From Metridium senile (Eukaryota > Cnidaria > Anthozoa > Actiniaria > Metridiidae), in the NCBI GenBank assembly GCA_949775045.1, contig OX459099.1, positions 900,501 to 964,500 of the forward strand: a DNA stretch of 64,000 bases, written 5' to 3'. The number at the start of each line of letters is the position of its first letter. Within the stretch, counting starts at the first letter, position 1. Shown here one piece after another: positions 11,836 to 24,600 of this stretch. A model generated the notes under the pieces. That model was not told where the DNA came from, did no database searches, and saw only the letters and a program-made list of their open reading frames with translations. The position numbers were made by a program, and so were the translations under genes.

Positions 11836-14347
11836 ATGGTAATAATGACGTCGACATTCAAGAATCAGTTAATGCTGGGGACAGGACTGGTCGCACTACT
11901 GAGCTGTTTCTACTATAGTTCAGGTACAAAAGTTAGAAAATGAAATTTAATAGAGAATTGATCTAATGAAAAGACAACGTACGTTTGAAAACAACTGAAT
12001 ATCAACATCAAAAGCAAGTGCTTTTATACAAATGAGTTATGCAATTTAGTTGGCTACAATTTGTCACGCAAGTTTCGGTCCATTTTTATATCTTTTCTAG
12101 ATGTCAGTTATACCAAGATGTATTCCTTGTTTGGCTCGTTGGTATATACTACTTTAGGTAAATAGCGCTTTTAGTCATATTTACGTCGCTGCTTCGCGTC
12201 TAGTTAAATATTCTACAGATACAGATGTATTCGTGTTTCATTTATACACCAAACGCATTGCAATTCTTTATTCTACAGTTATTCCCCTTCCGTTCAGAGA
12301 ATAATCGTTAAATAACTGTCACGTGATGATTTGCTGAGGTCCAATAGTAGTGTTTCCATCACTGTTGTTTCCTTTGCAGCTCAATGTCCTCAATATGCCA
12401 TCAGTAACGATATCAACCGTTGTCTTTTCCACGGATGGACCTCCGCTGGAGGAACTCCTGTCTTGGCTAAAGATGTGGAATGTGTTAGTTACGGCGCAGA
12501 TTACAAGGGGCTTTGCTATGCTCTAACTAGTACTTCCCCGACCAAGTTTGCGGTCTGTTATAACAAGGCCTCCAAAACACCAGCCTTCACAGGACATGTC
12601 CTAGAACCAGTCAAAGGCGAAGATCAGTCATATAGCTTCCAAAAAGATATTGTCATATTCGGTTAGTGTAGTAGATTTGCTATGAATGTGAAACTGACGT
12701 AAGCACGGACCATGTTGTGCATGTACGAAAACATCCGAGAATGTGACTGGGTAGTAGTGTGACTGTGACTGATTGAGTGACAATGTGTGGTAGTGTGACA
12801 GTATTATTGTGTGACAATGTGTGGTAATGTGACTGGATGGTAGTGTGACAGTATGATTGTGTGATAATGTGTGGTTGTGTGACTGGGTAGTGTTTTGACA
12901 GTGTGACTGGGTGGTATTGTGACAGTATGATTGTGTGACAATGTGTGATAGTGTGACAGTATTATTGTGTGGCAATGTGTGGTAGTGTGACAGTATTATT
13001 GTGTGACAATGTGTGGTAGTGTGACTGGGTGGTATTGTGACAGTATGATTGTGTGACAGTGTGTGTTAAATGGTGACAGTATTATTAAAGTATTATACAA
13101 TTTACTAATAGCTGTTTCTTAAAGCCCCTGCAAGACAAGCAGAAGTTGTCGATTATGACATATCCAAACAAGTGACTGACTTCCCTGGATTTGATAACAA
13201 CGTCCATTATTTGGAAAAGGGTCAATTAACTCCCAGCTCCGACTTTGGACCCAGCTTTGAGAGAGCCTTAACTTTTATCCTGACCAACGCTGCTCCACAG
13301 TGGCAGACGTTCAAAAGAGGAAACTGGGCTAGCATGGAAAATGGTATCAGAACCTATGTGAATAATCAAGTAAAAACAGTCTATGTTTTTACAGGAGTTG
13401 GTAATTAATTACACTGACTAGAACCATGAAACAAAATCAAATTGTTAGTATGTAATTGTTCTTATTTAGCGACTATAAAGAAAGTTGTCATGAAGTATTG
13501 TTTCCTTTTGTATTTGATGTTTCTGGTTGAGTGATACTGAATAAATAGTCACTAAATAAAAACTATTAGTTAGTAACTATTTTGTTTTTATTTCATGGTT
13601 CTAGTGTTTTCGCTCTATTATAAATGTTCTTCTCTTTCTATTTATTATTCCTTCTTACCTGTTACTTTATGTTCTGAAGCCATATCCTTCTTTTGTAGTC
13701 CTGTATGATAAAATTAATAATTTGCGATCGAGAAGAGAACAAAAGAGCTGTGATCGCAATATATTCGTCTCTTCTTTCCATTGCTTTTGTTTAACTTTAT
13801 TATGTATCTTCTCATATCTCCTAACTGAATTAGTTTCCCTTTCTCTGTGTCCCCACCGTTTCCTTCACATTGCGTTCTGGAGAGTCTAGTTTATTATAAT
13901 TTAATTAAGTTGACATTGTTTGACATTGAGTTTGACAAAGGTTTTTTTGCTCGATAATTTTTTCAATAATTAAGTAGTTCGCCAATTTCCTAAATATAAT
14001 ATAATTTATACACAGGTGGAGCTGCTAAGGATGGACAAGGATTGACGTACAAGATAAACAAAGAAGTCACAGCTCCACAGTACTACTGGAAACTCATATG
14101 CGACCCATCCATTAAGGAGATGATCGTGTATGTAGGTAAAAACGACGTTGGAAGCAACAAGAATAACAAAATAACTGGATGTAAAGGTCTTCAGCAGACA
14201 GAGAAACTGGGAGTGATGGATTGTGATAGCTACAATGCAATCAATACTAAGTATCCAGGCCTGTTCAAGATGCCGGATATGCACGCTGCAAACTGTCCTG
14301 CAGGTGTCCGTGGATCTTTCCTTGATACCTACGTGCACTTCTTTTAA
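11836..14347 (+). CDS. Secreted DNA/RNA non-specific endonuclease homologue with substituted active site
   Basis: Exons 11836-11923, 12380-12661, 13125-13400 and 14016-14347 join in phase 1 throughout and give 325 residues. An in-frame TGA lies directly before the ATG at 11836. Residues from about 10 to 26 (LMLGTGLVALLSCFYY) form a signal peptide or signal anchor. The body has the layout of the NUC/ENDOD1-type beta-beta-alpha-Me nuclease family: the region around LEKGQLTPSSDF is the DRGH motif site, and TNAAPQWQTFKRGNW then SMEN is the metal and glutamate helix. Known active members have D-R-G-H and a second Asn after TNxxPQ. Here the motif reads E-K-G-Q, with CAA for the general-base His, and the metal-binding Asn is Lys (AAA). 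The distal Glu is kept. Several Cys suit an extracellular fold. I infer a catalytically dead or altered secreted nuclease-fold protein. A processed copy is excluded by its introns. Confidence 0.8.
12690..13085. repeat. GTGTGACAGT-type minisatellite in intron 2 of the nuclease-like gene
   Basis: Irregular repeats of GTGTGACAGTATTATTGTG and ACAATGTGTGGTAGTGTGAC fill most of the intron between 12661 and 13125. The open frame seen antisense here (His/Thr/Ser-rich) comes from the repeat. Confidence 0.85.
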
Positions 14348-14530
14348 AGATGAAATATGTAGGGAAATAAAAACACAGCACAACCCTTACTTGATACCTA
14401 CGTGCACTTCTTTTAAACATGAAATATGTAGGGAAATACAAACACAGCACAACCCTTACTTGATACCTACGTACACTTCTTTTAAAGATGAAATATGTAG
14501 GGAAATACAAACACAGCACAAGCGCCTTTA
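14336..14530 (+). repeat. Three tandem copies of the nuclease gene's last codons and stop
   Basis: A unit of about 68 bp beginning CTTGATACCTACGTGCACTT, which encodes the last residues LDTYVHFF and the TAA stop, is repeated three times. The first copy is the functional 3' end of the gene at 14347. The other two lie in the 3' untranslated region, so losing the first stop would extend the protein through near-identical peptide repeats. Confidence 0.85.
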
Positions 14531-14991
14531 GATTTAAACGGAAATAAATCTACACAAGTGTAACGTAAGAGGTTGGGCCACCAGAACTTCCCGCCCTCGT
14601 TTCAATCACACTGTTCTACCGGCGTCAAGTTGCCCACTTGTAATATCTCGATGAAATCACTTTTTCCATTGGAAGTTGTGAGGTTTATATATTAAAACAG
14701 ATAAACACCATTATGTCAAAGTTAAGAAAAAGTCATTGATTAGAAATCATTAAAGTGAAGCATAACAAACTCATTTGTGTGGCTATATATATTATATAAA
14801 TATTGAGAATGGTGGACTATGACGTCCTGTATCTCTCTTTCTTCCCTCTAACTTTTGGCTTCAGACCAAATAATTGCACCCTGTGTTTGGGGATTTTTCT
14901 TCTGCAATATCTCAGCTATCATTAATTAATACCAACAGCTTCCCTTTCACCGGGGAAAGTAAGAGTAGTCATATAACAGTTGTCATAATGT

Positions 14992-15043
<52 letters not shown>

Positions 15044-15281
15044 CTAAACTAGCACAATGAGCCGGAAATTGTGTGTCTTGCATGAGGGGGCTGTTTGAAA
15101 CGATCGATGGAGCTTGATCATTTAGTTAGCCAAATATCATGAAATACAGACCCATAAAAGTTTGCTATTTGGCTCACTTCTCTTGACAATTTACCATGTT
15201 TTCTTATAAGAAGCGAGCCCTTTTGTGTCATTTTTGAATTCACATATCAGTGACAAAAAAGAATTGATCGAAGTTTGATCG
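14531..15281. other. Non-coding stretch with a long poly-G run
   Basis: No exon is seen. TGTGTG repeats near 14990 run into about 38 consecutive G at 15006-15043, a slippage-prone microsatellite whose length may be unreliable in an assembly. Confidence 0.7.
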
Positions 15282-15590
15282 TACCAACAATATGTCTTGA
15301 TGCTAAGGTTCTTTATTTATCTATTTGCAGACTCGTTTTACAATTTTTATCAAATATAGACTTAAAGCTATTTTTAACCAAAAATATAACAGTTAACCTA
15401 AAATCCATAACTATTATTATTATTATAAATACTATTATTTTTATTATCAATAATCATTTATAATTCATAATGTCGCAGCTAGAAAATCGATCTAAAATGA
15501 TTTCTTCTTCTGACGTAAAACTAGCATATTGTACTTAATTCAACATTTTAAGTTAATAATTGAAAAATAAAGTTAATTTAAAAGGATGAA
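15282..15590. repeat. Dispersed repeat, copy 2 (first copy at 4557-4870)
   Basis: Direct-oriented near copy of 4557-4870, sharing ACCAACAATATGTCTTGATG and GTTCTTTATTTATCTATTTG. It ends about 45 bases before the stop codon of the JmjC fusion gene on the minus strand. Confidence 0.8.
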
Positions 15591-15634
15591 ATCGCGTTAG
15601 TAATTTTTAAACATTATTTCAGTTAAAGTATCGT

Positions 15635-18600
15635 TTATTCAATGTCCATATTGTGAGCCGATGGTATCCGTACTGTTCCAACTAGAGGTCCGTAGGTTTT
15701 AAACTTCCAAATCAATTGCCCATTCTTGGAGTTAAGTGCATATAAATACCCGTCAATGCCACCGATATAGAGGACGCCATCTTTTGTCATACGAGGACTT
15801 GAGTATAGTGCATCTGTTGTGCCAGTCTCAAAAGTCCATTGTAGTTCGCCTTTATCTTGGCTGAGCGCCAAAACGTCGCCCTCACCAGAACCGATGTACA
15901 CATTGCCGTTGTTACTTGGAAAAGCCGAAGAAAAGAACTCCCCTTTAGCTGAAGAAAAAAGGAAAATTCATTAAAAATCAACTAGAAAATAGAATTTCTG
16001 ATGTCATTTTAGACGTCGGTGGGATTATATTTTTGGGCTTCCTGTGGTAAAGACACGTTTTTCTATTTTTGTCATAAAATTAAAACACAAAAATAAATAA
16101 ATATTTCTATATCAAAAATATATTTAGCTTCTTTCTAAAAGTAAAAGTTGCAAAGATATAGCAAAACTATGTTAATATTTCTACGACTGGCTCGGTAAAG
16201 GACGTCCGCCATTTTGAATAAATTATGTTTTTGAAATAAAATAATATTTACTAAATCAATGAAAATAATCATTTAAAAAAAGTTAATCAGTAGTAAAACG
16301 GAGAAAAAGGAAAAAGAAAATATTTTTGAACCGAAAAAAGAAAAAAAAATTTATGCCGTGACCAGGATTCGAACCTGGGTTATTGCGGCCACAACGCAAT
16401 GTCCTAACCTCTAGACGATCACGGCGCGCCACCGAGCAACTCGGTTGAAAGATGAAAGATATTTATTGATGTCTATACAAGCCCTCTTGACGTAATAGCT
16501 TCCCAAGGAATAAAATTATTTCCGTGGAAGGCTCTTACGTCATGAGGGCTTATATTATGAAAATGTTAACTAATAAGAAAATATCAAACTATTAAATTTT
16601 CTATCCAGATTTAAATTAGTTCTTATGAATATATCACATTTCCAAAACTGCTCAATGCGCTTACTCAACGTGTTCGAGTTGAAGGTATATCAAGGCACAT
16701 TAAGCTGCCACCATACAACCCTTGTCTGAACACGGAGTTCTTTTACGTCTTTCAATGTTGTTGTTGTTTTTTTTTTTTTCATGTATCATAGTTATTATTC
16801 TATACAGATTTTATAACATGATTCTCTCGACATAATACTTAGTTACAGACTTATAATACTTACATTGATAAGCCCAAGCTTGCGATCCATCCTTGATATT
16901 AATAGCATACACAACTCCGTCGGTAGAGGCTACGTATATTTGCTGGTATTTTTCACTCACTATAGGTGACGATTGGTACGCTGCTTCGCCTTTAAACGTC
17001 CACAGTAACTCTCCACTATCACTGTTAAAAGCATAGCAATTACCATCAAATGAACATATATACATGACCTTTTCGTCTTTGCTCAAGGCAGGAGAGGAGA
17101 ACACAGGCCCTCCGGTTTTATACTGCCAGATGATGTCACCAGTTTGACCATTTAATGCAAAAAGATTTGCCGATGAATCGAGCATTGAACCAACAAACAC
17201 AACACTTCCACCATCTTTGAGAGCTGGTGAAGACCATACCTGAAGGTTATGAAGGTTACGTTGTCATATAGTCAAGCAATCGTTATCGCAATCATAATCG
17301 CAATCGTAGTCATGTATGTTGTAGTCATTGTCGTAACCATAACCACGTTTGTATAAATCATAATCGTATGATCACAATGGTCGTGGTCGTAGTCGTATTG
17401 AATCGTAAGGGTATGTTCTACAGTCGTACCTCTTACGGGTATTAACAAATCAGCGATTTGGTATCTTTTTGGGTTTCGCTTCCCGCGCTTTTTTTATTTT
17501 ATGCTTTTGTGTCGTATCTCTTATACGGGGGTAAAAATTATATATTATATTGTATATTAGGGGTAAAAACAAATCGTCTTTGCCAAGCCCTTTTTTAACT
17601 CATCTTTTAGGGTTTTTTTTTTCAAATTCCCAACGATTCCCCCCTCCTAAACCCCCCTCCCCCTCCACGTGATAATCCCAATAGCATTATCATAATCGTA
17701 GTAACAGTCTACAATCGTAATTATAATTATTAACCCATGATGATCGTTATCGTAATGAAAATCGCAATCGTCACCTCGCAATCGTTTATATCATAACAGT
17801 ACTGATTGTTTTACCTGGTCTTTCAAGTCCTGTTTCCATTTCAAAGTGCCATCAGGGTTGATAGAGTACATAAAGCCATCTAAACACCCAACATACAATG
17901 ACCCATCCGTTCCTACAGCGGTAGATGAAACAACTGCACCATCTAGGACAAACTTCCATATAAGGCTACCATCCAGACGGTTAAATGCGCGTACATGCTT
18001 ATCGTCAGTACCACAGTATAACACTGTCTCATCGGGACTGAATGCACATCTCGACCCACCATCTTCTGCAGTACCATACTTCCACATAAGGTTGCCAGTC
18101 GCAGCGTCAATTGCATATATTACCTGATCATCTGAGCTGACGTACAGGGTTGCATCATCAGGATTCACCTACAGCAGATAAATACATCAATATGGATCGT
18201 CACAATCTAATAATCACGCTCGATTTTGTGTATATATAGAACTCGTTTACTCCGACGAAAGCATAAAGCTCGAAGCGTCAATAAAGTTAAGTCAGCATTT
18301 TTTACGGTGTTACAAATTTCATTATATTACCTATATATCGTTTATATCAAACACCGATGCAGCCTATACTAGTTTACTCGCTAGTTTTCATTTAAGTTAA
18401 GTTAAGTCAACATTATTTACGGTGTTACAAATTTCATTCTATTACCTATCGACTGACGCACTGACGCAGCCTATACTAGTTTACTCGCTAGTTTCCATGT
18501 ATAGAACTAAGGTATAGTAAATAACAACGAGATAACTAACCCGTTTCTCAAGCACAAGTTTGTCAATTATTTCCTTATTTCTCACAGGCGGGGTCCTTTC

Positions 18601-21600
18601 TGTTTTGCCGCGTTTGGGGCTTTCTTGTTCCTCTGGTTTGACTGTAAAGGAAATACATAAGTAAATTCAAATAGGATATTATACTTTTTAAAAATGCTAT
18701 CATAAATCGTAGTTCATTAGAGCATACATATATTACTAAAGAATAGAATGACCGTCCCTCTCATTTGTGTCCTCCTTTCTTTCATTTTGTTTCATCTTTG
18801 CAATGCAATGTATATAACGTGTTACGTACATAGCGCATTTCGTATAGACCCCTATTTAAGGCGCATTGTGCAGCCACGTGCTTATTGAGGATATTCCAGT
18901 TACACGTTGTCTAGCACCGCTGTGTTATTTGTTAGATGCTTACCTGCTTCAGTTTCATTGTCATCTTCCGCAAATTTACCATCAAGCGAGTCAAAATACT
19001 GCCTATCTCGATCACTCAGGAAAACGTGGTGAAGGTTAAAGTTTGTTTCAATATGGTTAGGAGTATTGGACCTTGGAATCACCATCACATCATTCTCAAG
19101 CGCCCACTTCAATACCACTTGTGATGGGGAAGCATCAAAAGCTTTGGCAATTTTATTGATTCCTTCATCTGTTAATACTGGATTCTCGTCAAAACCGTAA
19201 TCATACGTATATTGGCTGCCAAGAGTGCTGTTGACAAAGACATTGAATGAATAAATGCATTGCACCAAAATGTAAAATATATTAATTCCACAACGTCAAC
19301 AACTGCATATCTATACACCGAATCGAAATATATCGTCCAATTTTAATAATTATTGTTTTTGACTGGCTAGCCTCGCATACATGTGAAAACTCCTTTGTGC
19401 TTCAACGTGAACACGAGGCTAGCCAGTCAAGAACAATAGTTATTCAAATTGGACGACATATTTCGATTCGGTCCATAGCCTTTATTATTTTCCTAGCCGT
19501 TTAGAAGGTGCTCTCCCAAGCAGCAATTTAAACTTCAAAGCAGACAACACAATGTTGTACCAACCTATATCCCATGAATTTGATGTTATTTTCTTTACAG
19601 AACTGTCTGGTTTCTTTATCTTGGAAGAATGGTGTGTAAAAGCTTTGTACTAGTGCTGGTTGGATCTTGGCTAATCCTTTTAACTCAGTTAGTAGAGCAA
19701 CATCAAAGTTGGACACGCCAATACTGCGCACTTTTCCTGCAGAAAGAAAGTATGATGGTCACATAGTTTTACTTAATGACTTTTCTAACATATATCGTTT
19801 ACCCTGCGACAAACACTGTTCAAAAGACCTTTAAATAGACTGAGAGATGGGAAAAATCACTAAAAAAAACCGGGAGGGAGAATTGTTTTCGTTCCCAGGG
19901 CCCTCTTCCTTTCGCTTCTGGATATTTGAATGTGTGTTGCTATTTTCTCTTGAGTTGTTTGAATGAAATGTCAAACTTGTTGTAGATACTGTACTAACCA
20001 CTTTCAACCAGAGATTCTAAGGCTTTCCAGCAATCTCTCCATGTCCCTCTCGGCATTCCTTCTTCACAGATAAGACCCCGTGGATCGTCATCACAATCTG
20101 GGCCATGAATTAACATCAGGTCAATATATGACACCTGCAAACAATATCATATCATCAGCATCACTATATTGCTATAAAAGGTACTTTTACTCAGGGTATA
20201 TAATCATTATTATAAAATGTTTGAGATACTACACAGGCTCTAACTTTTGAAGTTACAAAGGCGCTGGGAAGGAGATTGCCATCAATCAATCAATCAGTCT
20301 TTATTTAGACACGATAAATATCAACAGAAAACTGGTTTACATGATAGTCGTGATGTATAATAACAAAATAGAATAGAATTATATTAACTGAGTTAGAATA
20401 GAATTATACTTTATAAAATATATATTAGTACTACTATATCAGAGGAGACCTGCTCAGTAAAAAAGTTCAAAAATGTTTTATAAATTAAAGAAATATACAA
20501 TGTATTTCATTGTGTTTCATTACGACTTCTCTCGTGATCTACAACTCCCAGCGTGTTTATATCACAGTATAGATACATACACATGGTTTTATATTCATTA
20601 ATAATATGATGATCATCATAAAGGTTAACTATGCAGTTTGTGCTATTGCATTTGAAAAGCCAGAAAATATTTTTTGGACTTCAACGGGATTTGGATAAAT
20701 AACATTTGCAATACTCAGTAGTAGACTTGTATTCACAAATAAATGTCAGCGCATGAGTAATTCTCTCAGTGAATGTAGATTCAATCTATTTCCTCCATCA
20801 TTACCTGAAATTTTGAGAGTGATTCTTGTACAGATGTTAGAGTATCCTCATAGCCCATGTTTTTTGGTTCTACCTTGGAAATAAGGAAAACCTCTTCACG
20901 TGGGATGCCACTTTTTCTTAAGGCGTCTCCAATGGCTTTCTCATTATACATCTTTGCTTGAGCTGAGTCAAACATTCTATAAACACAAACAACAGACCAA
21001 TGAATTGATGGCATGGGTGCATGGCCTAGCGGTGAAAGCGCTGGCCTTACACCACTGTGACATGAGTTGAATTCCCGGGTCAGGTGACAAGTGAATAGAG
21101 TTTGTTTGATGTGTTCTTCTCTCCCATGTCACAAGGGTTTTTCTCTGGGTTATCCAGTTTTTCTCCCTCCAAAAATCAACATGTGAGATTGAATGTAGTG
21201 TGCTTGTACATACAGAATGTGGTGTGGAGTGTGTGTGAGACAGCAGGCCCTCACCAGCTAAGATGAAATTATATTATGAGTTCATTGAATGTTTCAACTA
21301 CGACTATAACATCAATACTAAGCATATTGTTCTACAGTCCTACTCATAAAAATATAATAACAGGTTCCCATTTAAATCTGTACTTTCCCATTTAAATCTG
21401 TACTTAAGCAAATTGTGTTGATGTGTGCTAAACACACAGAGCAACCAATCAGAGTTTATTATTTCTGAAGTGAACTTCTCTGATTGGTTGATTTGTGTGT
21501 TTAGCACACATCAACAAAATTTTCATAAGTACAGAATCGAGATTTATAAAATATGTACCTATAGCCTGCCTTGAGAGCAGTCAAGATAGTAGCTTTGTGA

Positions 21601-24600
21601 TCTTTGAGAAAAGCAGCACCAAAACCCTTCATAGGCACTGAAAACATGATAATGATTGATTAATAAATTAATTAATTACAATAACAATAAGTCAGTACAA
21701 AAACAATGTTTGAGTGATCATTATGGATCAACATGCTTTACACAATGACTCGATATATATTCAGCAGTTTTCTGTGTAGATTTATTGATACTCTTGTTAT
21801 AGCTGACATTAGGTGAGCTTAGATTTTGGTATTGGGAGTCAGGGCAAATTAAACCTTGAAACATTGAAGGCAAGAAATGACAACTAAACATTATTTGTTT
21901 CTGCAAATAATGATCTATGTATGTTAGCAAATCTCTAGTATTGTTATTAGTATACAAAGTTAATAATTGAATGTAATTAAGTGTCAAAAAGCCTGTAAGG
22001 GAACACCTTATAAAGATATGTATATGTACATGTATTGTATCTATGTTGCATACTTTTATATCCAGAGTTAAGTGTCACCGTCCATCTATCAGGGTCTTCT
22101 GTTTGTGGATTGTCAGGGTTGTCTTTTGGCCAGTAAACATCTGTGATTGGTCTGTTTTGGGATTTGCATTCTATTGTTTCTGGTGAATTTTTAACCATAT
22201 CTCCGAATGCATCCAGTCTTTTAAGTGAATCTAAAGAATCCTACAGTTGATGGAAAACACAATGAAGTATATGTTTAGCATATGACCTGTATTTTCCCCT
22301 CGCTGTGCACATTCCATATGGCATGACCTTGAGCCAAATATTCTGGCCCTCCAACTCAAGTACATAATCCTCTACAGGGTAATACCTCATGTGGGCACAC
22401 TTCCCAAACTATATTATGGTATTCTTCAAGTCTCACAATATATATGTTCACATGAAGTACTAGCCTATCTGCATTAGCCTGCTTGAAAGTGAAGTCCCTC
22501 TCTGCTAAGATTTTTTGGCCTTTGGTTTGGGGAGGGCCAAAAAAGTTTGGGCTGGCATTTAAGGGGAGGGTCATTTTTTGGGCTTGGATTTGGGGAGGGA
22601 CAAGAATTTTGGGGATAATGTTTTAGAAATAATACCGCCTCCCACCCCCCTCCCAGTAATTAATGACCACTCCCTTAGTATGACACACCTCCATCTCCAT
22701 GCTTTCATTGACTGCTTCCTTAAATATTCCAAACCAAAGTGAAATAGCAATGTTTGGTGAGTTGAAGGAGCGTACATGATGCCACCATCCCTCAGGAATG
22801 TACAAGATATCGCCTGCATTAATAGTTATCTGTTTAGAAAAAAACATGGAAAACATTAGACTACTTTAATCTACAGATATCGCCTGCATTAATAGTTATC
22901 TGTATACAAAAAAAACATGGAATGATACATTAGACTACTATTTATAGTTGATGCATTTTGTGATTATCAATACTCAACATCATTTAAAAAATTAAATACA
23001 TCTTCTGTATTTATGCTTATGAAAACCAATTAAGATGCATTTTGGAGAATTCAAGAGCAAATCGATCAGTCCAAACACAATATAATACAAAGATGAGTGT
23101 TTTAAGACCAGCTCAAGAGTTTTTCCAATTTAAAAAATTGATGTTTTCATAACCTGTTGATTGGCTGTGCAAGCTTTAAAATTGCACAAGTGTGTTTTAT
23201 GCTTCAAACAATTTTTTTAAGGAACTATCCCAAGTATATTTTATAACTATTGGTAAAATTTGAAATAAGAATGCAAGAAATGTATATAGAGGATATTACA
23301 TGGGCGCACGGATTTATGCACTCACTTGTGAAATATCTTTTCAACACTCAAAGATAAAATCCCTATTTACAAGCATCCATGTAATATTCTGCTTATCATA
23401 TAATTATCAATGAAAAGAACACTTTTTTTGATACAAGAAGTTTCCGTAAAGCTGCGCAACCATAGTGATGATATTTTCACATCTGAATTAATAACATGCT
23501 ATTTTCACATGTGAAAATATCAACTTTTTGAAACAGAGAAATATAGGTATGTCATTGATAATTATATAATAAAAAGTTATATTACATTATATTATTTCAT
23601 TTACTTAATTTTCAGTGTGTGGTAATAGATAAAGTTGTTTTTAACACATGTAAGAAAGCGTTATAACTACAATAGTGTGTTACAAATTTGAAATGTAAAT
23701 AAAAAAGTTGCTGTGACCAATCACCTCCCATAGCAGACATGTTAGGCTTCTCTGGGTTAGCATATTTATGATATATAGCTAGCACATATTACAGAGCGAC
23801 TACTGAAACCGGGGCCACCCAATCAAATTTCAAAATATATATTTTTTTGAAATCAATCAAAAATCTTGTACAAGCTTCTCACATGCTAAGATGTTTCTTA
23901 TTCGATCTTGATCTATTTCGTTCACATATAATCAAAATGTTTAGCATTTTAAGCAACAAAATAAAACATTTGTAGAGATTCTATTGTTCATATTCTCGAT
24001 TGTGATTGGATAATAATGTTTTGGTGGCCCCGGTTTCAGTAGTCGCACTGTAATTCCATTCTCCCATCAAAGGTGTGTGGTTATTTAGTATATCTACCTT
24101 ATAAAATGTGATATTACTGAGATGGGGAAATGTAATCAAATCCACAGCTTCAGGGTTTATTGGTGAAATAACACCAGCAAAGAATTCTCCATTTGTACTA
24201 AAATATTTTGTATTATTATAATGAGCAAGCAGAACTTCTTTTGTGCCCGAAATCACAGAAAGAAGATTTTCACTTCCATCAAAATGAAAATTGGAGCTTG
24301 TTCCTCCATTGCTGAATAATAGATGCATGTTATCTATACCAGACATAAGTTCTTTGCATTGCAGACAGGATGGTAGGATGATGTCTTCTAACATAGGCGA
24401 CTGGGGGAAAGGTGAATCTAAATACACTTCACTACTTTCATAGATATCCAGAAACTCTTTCATGGGCATAGCTTTCTGAATAGGAGGAGCATTTTCATAC
24501 TTTTTAGTAAACTCTACACGGAAAACTTCTTCACCATACTTCTCTCTGAGGTATGTCGTATTTGACCAGGTGCGAAAGGCAGGCCATTTTGTAGCCGCAC

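Noticed and set aside
12628..12975. His/Thr/Ser-rich 115-codon antisense frame
   Set aside because: It comes from the GTGTGACAGT minisatellite in intron 2 of the nuclease-like gene.
15635..18168. PQQ-repeat exons as a bacterial contaminant or a separate PQQ dehydrogenase gene
   Set aside because: The exons are separated by GT-AG introns and join in phase to the reductase exons. There is no separate start or promoter evidence, and an animal tRNA and animal repeats lie in the introns.
23981..24097. Reading exon 1a as an intronless 408-residue JmjC protein
   Set aside because: The extension past 24098 lacks the distal iron histidine and runs into a MITE. The donor AAG|gtagat and the phase-matched exon at 22829 complete the domain.
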